Assembly: GCF_963678635.1 (NCBI RefSeq)
Contig: NC_087062.1
Coordinates: 59,652,084-59,716,083 of the forward strand
DNA: 64,000 nt
From: Symsagittifera roscoffensis
Lineage: Eukaryota; Xenacoelomorpha; Acoela; Convolutidae
Direction: 5' to 3'
The notes below the pieces were generated by a model. It saw nothing but the letters and a program-made list of their open reading frames with translations. It did not search any database and had not been told where the DNA came from. Below, piece after piece: positions 39,514-50,000 of this stretch. A program made the position numbers and the translations under genes. How positions within the stretch are numbered: the stretch's first letter is position 1; the number at the start of each line of letters is the position of its first letter.

Positions 39514-40374
39514 TAAAATGTCAATCTTAAGGGATACTTCAAATTCAACGTGCTTTTATTTGATGTAATTTTTTTCTATGATAATCAAGTTTGAAAAATG
39601 TTCTTTTTTTAGTTTTCTTTGTTAACACATTTTCAGAAAAATTCTATTTTAAACGAAAACTGTCATCAACGTTTAAATGCATTCGATCCCTTTTGAATGT
39701 GTAATCGATCCTCTACCAGGGTCAATGATAATGTGCGAGGACTAGTTCTCAGTAGACAGTGAGCTTTTTATTTAATACTGCATGGCTGATTTCGACAGTG
39801 CCCCATTAAATAGCAGTGCCCTGTTAAAATTCGGCAATGAAAAATGAAAAACGGCAATGCGTCGGAAAAGAGCTGCAAAAATAACTCGTTCTGGTATTTG
39901 GGGAAACGGACTACTGTCATTTGTAAAATTGATAGGCCTGAAATTAAATTTTTTCCCTAGTTTTTTGTTCTTTTTTCGCTTTCAAGCTTCATCCGGTATA
40001 AATAGTTTCGACTTGCTTTTATTCTGCTGTTTTTTTATTGTGTCTCATTTCAAAACAAAAAATTGATGAATTGATAAATTTCACTGCTTACAAGGTTTCA
40101 TTCTTTGAAATTTAATTGCTGAAATGTTTTTTCATGACAACAGTTCTTAGGGCTTTTTCAGTTTTTGTCTCAATGGACGTCTACGCATTTGTTGTCGCCT
40201 GAGTGCGCGCTTGATTAATACTAAAAGTTCATTTTTTTTACTTGTACTTGTGTATGTGTTTTTGACTGTTGTTCCAAAACTTCTTGCTTTTTTTCGAAAA
40301 ACAAGTTCTTATTTTTGACTTAATATTTCCGTCTGATTTTCTAATCACTAGGTGGCAATTCTGTGCTTGTGTTG

Positions 40375-40412
40375 CATCCCACTGATGTAAAGCTCTGCGT
40401 CGCATCTGCGTT
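40375..40412 (+). repeat. Hairpin-tail repeat, diverged copy
   Basis: GCATCCCACTGATGTAAAGC followed by TCTGCGTCGCATCTGCGTTT. It is the last + oriented copy before the orientation changes. Confidence 0.55.
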
Positions 40413-40641
40413 TACTTTACTAGTGATGAGAAACATCTGAATTTTAAAAATTAAGGCACTTAGATGAGTTTTAAAAAAACTTTTAGTTTGAAGTTCGAGT
40501 AATGACTGGAGAAGCGTAATTTTAATGCAACACTTTAACTTCTAATACGTTTCATACTGATAAATTAATTTGCAGCAAAAACATTTGAATCCAAAATTTC
40601 TCCTCTCATTTGGCGCTTAGAGCAAAAAGAAATCGCAAGTA

Positions 40642-41375
40642 CAGTGCTGATTTAAATTAACCGGACAAAACGCGTTAAACTTGAATATTAAAACCCGTTT
40701 TTATCAAATTGGGTTGAGTTTAGGAGAAAACTTATGAACACAAAACTTGCTTAAAATTTTAGCAGAATTAAAATGGTGTAATTTGTTTTGCGAATTTCGG
40801 GCCCAAAATTTTACCCCAAAAATGAGTTATGTTGGCTTTTCTTAGTTAATCAGAAATTACGCCAAAAATACCCGGCCGATCACAGACATAATTATACCAA
40901 AGTGAGCCCATTACGTAGCCCAACAAACTTTATGAAGGGTGTTTTCTCCAAAATTTTGTATAAGTTAATTTATTTTTGTTTGATAGACAAAAAAGGTCAT
41001 TTTTACTATATAAAAAATATCAAATTTTTATTTAAAAACAATTTTTAAACAATTTGCAATTTTTTTTGGAGAAAACACCATTCATAAAGCTTGTTGGGCT
41101 ACGTAATGGGCTCACTTTGATATAATTATTTCTCTGATCGGCCGGGTATTTTTGGTGTAATTTTTGATTAACTAAGAAAAGCCAACATAACCCATTTTTG
41201 GGGTAAAATTTTGGGCCCGAAATTCGCAAAACAAATTACACCATATTAATTCTGCTAAAATTTTAAGCAAGTTTTGTCTTCATAAGTTTTCTCCTAAACT
41301 CAACCCAATTTGAGAAAAACGGGTTTTAAATTTCAAGTTTAACGCGTTTTGTCCGGTTAATTTAAATCAGCACTG
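40642..41375. mobile_element. Tc1/mariner-like palindromic MITE, 734 bp
   Basis: Begins CAGTGCTGATTTAAATTAAC and ends with the reverse complement, flanked by TA on both sides (40,640-40,641 and 41,376-41,377). The whole element is one long palindrome with arms of about 350 bases meeting near 41,030. Nearly identical to unit 1 of the compound element at 28.4 kb. The short frames inside it mirror each other and are not genes. Confidence 0.9.
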
Positions 41376-41699
41376 TACAGTTGAACGTAATTGACATTGG
41401 CTGTCACATATGAGTGGGCAAAGCTTTTAAAATCTTTATTTTATGTACAAATATTTCACTCTAAAGAGCAAAAGCCGTATTCAATGTTTCGTGTGAAATC
41501 ACATTAACCTTATTGATATTTGTTTGTTCTCATACTGTAGGATAAAATCTTTCACAAACAACAGCCCACACTTTTTCAAAAAAAACTTCAAACTAGAAAT
41601 TTCGTAGCCTTAAAAAAGAGCAACGTTTTTTCTTACAAACTTAATTTAAATCCAAAAAAGTTAGTACGTTGGCGAGTCTTTAAATGCAGTTTATCCCTA

Positions 41700-41865
41700 A
41701 AATGTTGCAACTTAACCTGTGGGTATTCTAAGCAACTTCTGATCTTCTAAGCAACTTTTGATCTCTTCACTTTTTGTTTAATCGTAACCCAATTTGAAAA
41801 AAAAGCGTTTGAAATTTCAAGTTTCGTTCGTTTTGTCAGGATAGTTTAAATCAGCTTTTAATACT
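41700..41865. mobile_element. Partial end of the palindromic MITE family
   Basis: TAATCGTAACCCAATTTGA, then TTCGTTCGTTTTGTCAGGAT and AGTTTAAATCAGC resemble the right arm of the 28.4-29.8 kb MITE unit 2. Only this end is present. Confidence 0.6.
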
Positions 41866-41869
41866 AATT

Positions 41870-43140
41870 TTTGGCTGGTGTTATTAGACTGCAATTACAA
41901 GAGCTAAATGCTTAAGTGTAAAAGTGAAAACATTTAACCCATCAAAATGAGGCGTTAAGTTGCGTTCAATAATTGAGGCCTCAAATTGAGGTGTGAATTT
42001 GAGCTTTGAAAAATTGCGTTTTTTAAGTTTCCGACTTGACAGTGTATATGTCAGAAAACATGCTTCTTAATTGGACGCATGGTAAATTTGATAGGGTGTC
42101 AAAGGCGCTATTGAGAAAAATTGGACTTGGTTCTCACAAAATGTACATAGTGAAAAGGTACCTTAGAGGGGACTCTTTGATTAAAAAAATTGTGCTCAAG
42201 AATTGATGGGGGTGAGGCAGACGAAAAAGTTCTCAGTGATTTCGAACAATAATTTTGAAAACAATTCATGTTCCAACCACAAAAAAAAAGAAATTGAAGA
42301 CATTTTTATGCGCGTCGCCTGTCCAAAATTCAGTAATTTTACCCCAAACAACCACAAAAACTTAGAACAAAGAATTGATAGATAAGTGGTCGGAACATTC
42401 TATGCTACTGACACAAAAACCGATATACATGCTGTAAATTATATATAAAATTTTAGCACAAAAGTGAAGCTGCACTTTGCAAAAAAAGCAAAAATCACAA
42501 AGGCAGCTCTAAAAGTCAAACAAGGATAACTGGTTACTATGCAAGTGGCACAGAATGTTTCGACCAGTCTTAAAAAAAATAAAAAAGTTTTTTTTTAATT
42601 AGTGTCGTTTTTTCGGCGCGGTGTGATAAAAAGATCTAAACGAAAAAATAGAACCTAGGCATATTTGAGAGTCATAGAAAAAGAAGTCAATTGGAAAACA
42701 GTTTTTGAAGAAAAATGACTGGAGAAACGAAAAAAAATTTAAAAAATTTTTAATCATTTTTTTCAAATTTTCAACTTTTTAATTCCCAGAGTTTTCAACT
42801 TTTTAATTCCCAAAGTTGCGCTAAAAATTTTTCCAAAAACTACCTTTACCTGACTAAAAATCAGTTTTCACGGCCTAAATTAAGCTCAAATAAGCTATTG
42901 CTACTACTAACTATCTTAATAGTTATCTCGAAATTAGACTAAAAAAATTCAAACCGGTTTTTCTCGATACTTATATTTTTAAAACTTTATTAATCTTGTT
43001 CGAATCACGACTGAAAGGACTTTAATATGAAGCCTGACCGATGATTATTTGTGGTAGCTCATTTTGCGTGGGGAAAAAATAAAACACACCCGAATCCTAA
43101 ACTGCTCCCCATTTTCAATTTAAAAAAAGTAAAAATAAGT
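41870..43140. other. Intergenic, no gene recognised
   Basis: Low-complexity A-rich sequence with one 60-codon open frame at 42,203-42,385 that has no motif. Nothing else seen. Confidence 0.35.
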
Positions 43141-43144
43141 CTTG

Positions 43145-43235
43145 AATAATCAAATTTATGCCAGGTATCGGATTCGAACTTTTAACTTCGAGAGTCTCAC
43201 GACCTCGCATCTGCGCCATGGGCTCTTAAAATTTT
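43145..43235 (-). mobile_element. SINE head, - orientation
   Basis: On the - strand, CATGGCGCAGATGCGAGG (A-box-like) and AGTTCGAATCCGATACC (B box) are spaced as in a tRNA gene, but no cloverleaf closes. The A box matches that of the 34.25-kb SINE. Confidence 0.6.
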
Positions 43236-43875
43236 GCTAGCTTGCTTGTGTTATTACTGCATGCAAAGCAACCGGCTGTCCTTGTTTAAATGTAACTTTT
43301 GCTTTTTATCCTTTTGCCCTGATCTGCCTAAATAGCATCTTCTGCATAACGATATATCTTTTAATAGGTTATCTAGAGGTGATTTCAACTCCCGATTGAA
43401 AAAAAGCTAGTCAAACAATTTCTTACTTGTGTAACAACCATTTCACGCGTCTAGAAATTTGTTTAAAACTCTACAACTAGCATTTTTTCGGTGTATGAAA
43501 AAGTTTGACAGATTTTAGGTTTATCTTACCATATAAAACAACAAAAATATTTCTGGCTTCTCACAAAACACACATTCGGATTTTTGTTTCTGTTGTGTGG
43601 AAAACCTGGACTTTGTTTTTGGTGCATAGAAATGATTTTGCGAGAAAAAAAAGATAAATTATTTTCCCCAATTTTGGAATCATAGAATGAAACTACATGA
43701 CTAATAATTTTTCAAGAACTCCAAATATGAAATTGTATGACAAGCATGTATCTTGTATGGAGGTCAATGCAGGCTGAAAGCTTGAGGACGTTTTAGTTGA
43801 TACAAAATTATCTGCCAGCCAATTTTTAAATTGAAATTGATATATTCATTGGAATATCTAATAGGAACGCGCTGA

Positions 43876-44015
43876 TTATGTATTATAACAAGGTAGTGTG
43901 ATCATCCACTTGCTGCAAGTACAGTCAAAGCTTCCAGGTGTGTTTGTGCAGTCAATTGACGAGCTGGATGAAATGCATGCATCTACTGCTGAGATCTCTT
44001 CACATTCATCGATGT
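43876..44015 (-). CDS. Last exon of the multi-EGF gene: atypical cbEGF and stop
   Basis: Starts DIDECEEISAVDACISSS; contains CTNTPGSFDCTC and ends KWMITLPCYNT before TAA at 43,876. The module is shortened after the fifth cysteine. If another donor lies downstream, the gene could continue, but none is obvious, so this is taken as the terminus. Confidence 0.7.
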
Positions 44016-47000
44016 CTGAAAATTAGTCCATCAGTTTTCGTTCATCGATGATTGAAAATTAGAAAAATGATTGAAACCAATTTTTTTTCGAAGCATAAAA
44101 AAAAACTTTTTGAAAATGGTTCGAGGCTTCATCAATGGTACATTTAGTAAATGCATTTCCGAGTGCAAGTCTTATTGAAGCTATTAAAAAAAACTGAAAA
44201 GCAATTACTACAAATAATTTCAATAGTCTTACCGATGCAGTCAGTTTGAGAATTAGCAGGCGACACAAAACCAGCATTACACTGGCAGCTGTAGCTTCCT
44301 AGTAGATTGGTACAGTCTGAATTGGTTCCACAGAGGCCTGCGTTGCACTCATTTACGTCTTTAAACATAAAAAATTGACTTTTATGCTCAATCGACGAAA
44401 GTAAATAGAGCGACGCCCCTTCGTACATTTGAAGTTTCTTCCACAAACATTAGCGTGATTGCATTTGTCAAAAGTTTAAATAGATAAAATTGAAAACAAA
44501 TTACATCAGGATTTCAAGTAACATAAAAATTGCAACTATTCCTGGGTCAAGAATTGAACTATGAATTAAGAAACCTGTGCAATCATCGTGAGATCCAGAA
44601 ATTGACATAAAACCGTCAACGCACTGGCAGTCATAAGTTCCTGGTAGGTTTAAGCATCTGGAGTTGCCTCCACAAGCACTTGCGTCGTCACACTCGTTGA
44701 TGTCTTTAATAGCAATATACTTCTTCATCTAATGTCTGATTTTCATTGCAAGAACTTGTCGCTGGCTTTTTTGTGAAATTTACCAAAATTTTGGTCTACA
44801 ATTAAGAGTATAGTCTTCAAAAAAAAGATATCACTGCAACAAATATTGGCGCAAAGGCAAAGCAGAGCTTCGCATCACTTGTGAGGCAAACCAAGCGAAG
44901 AAATTGAGGCGGAGGAAAAATGCACATCAAAAAACTATACTTTATTCGTTTGTCTCGAATAGTAAACAATTTGACTAAATACATTACAAAAAACACTATC
45001 AACACGGTTAAATTAGCATTCAGAAAAAAACTATTGAGTGCCAGCTAAGCTGTCAAAATTTAGTGCGTAGACAACCGTTGTTAAAAATAAACTACCATAA
45101 AACAATCTGAGCTATAAATTCTGCAACTCGAATTCTTCCTCCTGAAGCACACTCCTTTCGCTCTCATAAAAACTGTCAAAAAATAATGTCAAAAATTAAT
45201 ATCAGATTTATCCAAAACTAATTCAGCCGAACAAAACCTGAAACAGAAGAAAAATATTACGCAGAGGCGAAGCGGAGCTTTGCATCACTTGCGATACAAC
45301 ACAAACAGAAAGAGCATCATAAGTAAAAAAAAAAAAGAGAAACGTTGAAACAAACTAGGTATCGCGAATTTAAATTTCGTGTGTCTCGACTCGATAGAAG
45401 TTCATTCTAGACAAACATCTCAATATTAAATTAGCAATTAAAACTTAAAAAGAGGAAACAAAGCCTATAACCTTTGTGCAGTACAACCATTTAAACCGGA
45501 AAAAGTAATTTTATATAAAAATCTATAAAACCCTAAGTCACTCTTGAAACTACAATGAAAAACACTTTCACTCGCATCTACAATAAATGTTGCGGCAACA
45601 AAGCCGACAACTTTTAAGCAAACATCAGTTAAGCCGGAAAAAAAAAGGAAAAACTGAAAAGTTTAAATTTCCCGCTGAAACTACATTGCACAACACTTGT
45701 TTTTGCAAATTCATTAAATTTTTTCTAAGAACACAAGAAAAGAAAAAACCGTGACGTGGCAACGAAGCCGACAATTTTGAGCAGGTACCAGTTGAGCCAA
45801 AAAAAGTAATTTGGGAAAACAAAAATTAAAAGTTTCACGTCCCCGCTGAAACTACTTTGAACAACACTTGCACTTAAAACATCAACAAAATTTGCGAACA
45901 GAACAAGAAAAATCCATGATGTGGCAACTAAAATGACAATAATTGACAAGTAAGACAAACGAAAGTACGACAGTTCAATTTTTACTGGAAAAATGTTTCA
46001 ATTGCATATGTAGTGAAAAAACAAGTTCCGGCCGGCACTCGAACCCCTGGCATTAGAGAGCAAAAGCAACGGCGTTACCTCTAGACAAAACAAGGAACGA
46101 AACTGTCAATTGATCAGGTTCAATACTAAAGCAAGTAGGAAAAGCAAGAACAATTTGTAAAAAAAACTTGTTAATGGGAAAAAGTTTAGTTCCCGATTAC
46201 AAGACACTTGCTTTCGCAGCTGCAAAGAAAAAATCAATGAAAAGACGTCTGTAATAACAAATCAAGACACAAAATTATTTATCAATAATTTTCTAATAAC
46301 ACTTGTGAAAGCAAATGTCTTGTAAGTCCGTTTGCTTTATTCAAAAATTTGTATCTATTGCAAGAACGCTGCATTTGTACCGGATGCCAGAGGTGAAAAA
46401 AACACATTGCACGCATACAAAAATTTAGCTTTGTAAACTAATCGATAGAAAATGAGAAAGACTTCGCACAAAAAATCGAAATCTTATTTGTTGAAACAAA
46501 TTGATCCACCGAAATTTTCATCTTTGTCTTGGTTTTGTCTGAAATAAAATTCCTCCTAAGGAAAATATGGAAGGTAAGACTATCTAATGTTAATTGAATA
46601 TCGAAATGAAACTGAAACATTACATACAATACCGGAGTAGACACACTTTGATCCGAGAAAAACAGTTTTCATAAAATACTTTCAAGTCCGCTCAAAATAT
46701 TTTGATAACCTTCTTTTGCTCATCAGAAGATTTAAAATAAGGCCGCTATGCCGATACTATAAAATCCGAGACCTTTCAAATGGAAGAAAGAGCAAAAACA
46801 ACTTAAAAAACTGATATACTGAAATCTGAGTTTTTGTAATAATGGGACAATGTGACCAGAAAGATCATTTATAAAAATTGCAGGTGGGAGGGGGGCTTAA
46901 CGCAAAAAGAGCCCAATTATCTCCCAGGAAAGGATTGCAAAAAATCTGCTTCTCGCTGGAATCGAAACAATTGCCTTTTTCCTCTCAAGCATTGACATTA

Positions 47001-50000
47001 GTCCCTCGCCAAAAAGGCTAAATTAGCACGTGGTACACCTTTAAAGTAGTGTTGCAACACAAACGTCGTTAGCATTCGAATGTCAATCTCGCGAATGAAG
47101 GTTCGAACGTTCGAACTATTGTTGCAGCACTACTTTAAAGTCAGCTGAGAAAATGATTCACTGATTTTTCAACACAAATTGTTAGCACAAAAAATAACCT
47201 TTTCATTCCACTTTGAGAGCACTTGCTAATCCAAGTGTAGATTTGAAGTGAAGTAAATGATTTATTTCACTCCTACTACATTTTTTGTTCAGTTTAATTT
47301 TTTTAAATTAAATTAAATTTTTCAAATCGGTTAATCGTAATAATCTCATAGCGCAAAATTGAGGGGAAACCGATATTTTATTTGGTCATGGTTACGACCA
47401 GGGGCGGATCTATGATTTTCTACCAAATTGATTTTCTAAGTTTTCCAAAATCTCTATAAAAAATTATTTGAACAAATTTTTTTGCACCGCAAGCAAATTT
47501 TCCGCACCGCGCGCTCCCCTCCTCTCAAATTTAGTATATATTGGCGCCAAAGGCGCCTTTAGAAAAGTTATAGGGTCAGTCAGCCGAAAATGCATATCTC
47601 AAAATAGTGCAAAAGGGGACGCTTTGCGTCAGCAGGGGATCGAATACCTGAGGGGGAGGCGTCCGCTCCCTTAAATGCACTTCTGGTTACGACCACTGCT
47701 AATATAACCTGTACAGTCAGTGTGAGTAGTCTCAGTTGTTCTGTACCCCCTGTGACACTGGCAGTCGTAACTTCCTACAGTATTGATGCAGTCTGAATTG
47801 CCTCCACACGGTGACAAAGAATCGCTACACTCATCGATGTCTGAAAATCTAATAACTCGTGATCTAATTAACACTTAGAAAATGCATCTAGAAATTTATG
47901 CTATTAGGAATTATTTGATATAGGATGGATTTCTGAACTTCAACTAAAATTGTTGAATACAATTTACCATACAGAGACGAAGCCTAGCTTCGCACCCCTT
48001 GCGATACAACATAAATGTAACAGGGCAAAGCAACTGGGAGAAAAAGACGAAAAACGCAGAAAAATGTCTACCGAGATTTTCATGTTTTTGTCTTGAGTTT
48101 GTCGTAAATAAAGTTCCTTCTGAGATAATCATGTCAAAGAAAAACAGTAAATGCTATTTGAGCATCGAAATAAAACTTGAAAAGCGGTAACAAAGCCGAC
48201 AATACATCAGCAGACTTACGTTGGGCCGAAAAAATTGTTTTCATAAGAATCTCAATCAAAATTTTTAAATCCCCCAAAAGCATTTAGATAACTACATTTT
48301 TTTGCTCATTAAATGACTCGAAATGAGTCCGAAGCTAACATAATATCAACCGAAACCTTTTAAGCCAAATAAAGGAAACAAGAGAAGAAAATATAACTAA
48401 AAAAACTGATATACTGAAAAACTGTAAATCAACAACCAACAGAAAATCAGGTGTCGAATAAAAAGGTCATTTAACATACAAACATGCTCGAAGTTTGAAC
48501 ATTAATTGATAAAAATACTGATTTGGATATGACTGCTAATTTGGATTTGGATATGACTACCAATTTGAGCCATCCTGCGAACAAAGTTGTTTACGGGAAA
48601 AAAAGTCCATTATCCTAGTTGCACCACCCTTGCTTATCGCAAGGGTAAATATGACAATGAACCCATTGAACTCAAGCCTTCTTTCGTTTTATTTACAAAC
48701 TTCGTTGAAGTTTCATGTGATAACGGTATAGGTGGATTACTTACCAGTCGTGCTAACTCAATCTGACAAGAACAGTTTGAAAAGTTTCATAAATATTACC
48801 TTCACACGATAACCCATAAGGATCTTCACGAAAATGAAATCCAATGTCACACCCACATATGTAGTCTCCTGCAGTGTTAGTACAAAAAACGGAATTAGTT
48901 CCACATATATCAGCGTCACATTCGTTGATGTCTAAAATAGTTGGACAAACGCTCAACAAAGAATCCAATTTAATGTTCAAAAAGTTTCGCTCGCGATTTA
49001 CACCACTTGAATTGTAAAATTTGAAATTACCCCATCTGCAAGGTGTTAAGATACAATTATTCTTGCGAATGAAGGTCAAAATAATTTTATTCATTGAGCA
49101 TGATATGATACTGGATTGTGTTCAGTCTTCGATTATTACCTTCGCATTTGGCACCGTAATTTCCATCATCAAAATTGAATCCTTCTTCGCATTGACAAGA
49201 ATAGCTTAGATCTGCGTTGGCGCAGCTGGTATTTTGCTCGCCACAGAAACCCAACGTGCACTCATTGACATCTGAATCAAAAAGGTTATCATTATTGAGA
49301 TTTTGAGATTTTTCAAAATGAGTTTCTTGAAAATGAGAATGTCAGACGCACGGAATGCGCAAAAGTTTCTCAGCCAATCAACGTATTTTATATAGTCAAA
49401 AGCTAAATGATTCTCTAGTTTTTGCTTAGTTTTTTCAAACTCTAATTGTTGCCTGGCAATCTTTATTTGCAAGCTTTCGAGGAGTTGGCGTGAGGGGTTA
49501 CCCCCATCCAATCCTTTAAGATATTCGAGTTAGAAACTCCTTTAATCAATGCTGAATCTTTCGCTATTTAGAGTTCAGATAACTTTTAGTTGACCTGCTT
49601 AACGGTAGTGCGGTGCTGTACCTTTGCTGAGGAATGAACTGAAAAATTGTTGATTTGAATATAAAGCAACTGGTTTAGATTTGTTCACAAACAGTGGTGC
49701 TTGTCGACATCTGTGAACTCACTGTGTTCATTGTTGAAATATGTTGTTTTAAAGAGTAACTGCAGTTAATTCTACTCGATTTAAAACCTTTACGCACACT
49801 GAAAAAAGTACTGACGTTTATGGGCGTACTTAAACTCTTGAGCGGCTCCTACCTAACCCTCAAATCTAAGCTGCATTTTAGCCCATGTTTTAAAGCTAGA
49901 AACAAGCAAGACTGCTCGTATCAGGGCGAAGCTAATACGACCGATTAGCTTGCCTCACTTCAGTTTGGAACAATTTTGTTGTGCGGAATAATTTGCCACG

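Noticed and set aside
43145-43235. Functional tRNA gene on the - strand
   Set aside because: Same reason: promoter boxes without a closed cloverleaf, and a matching head occurs in SINEs nearby.
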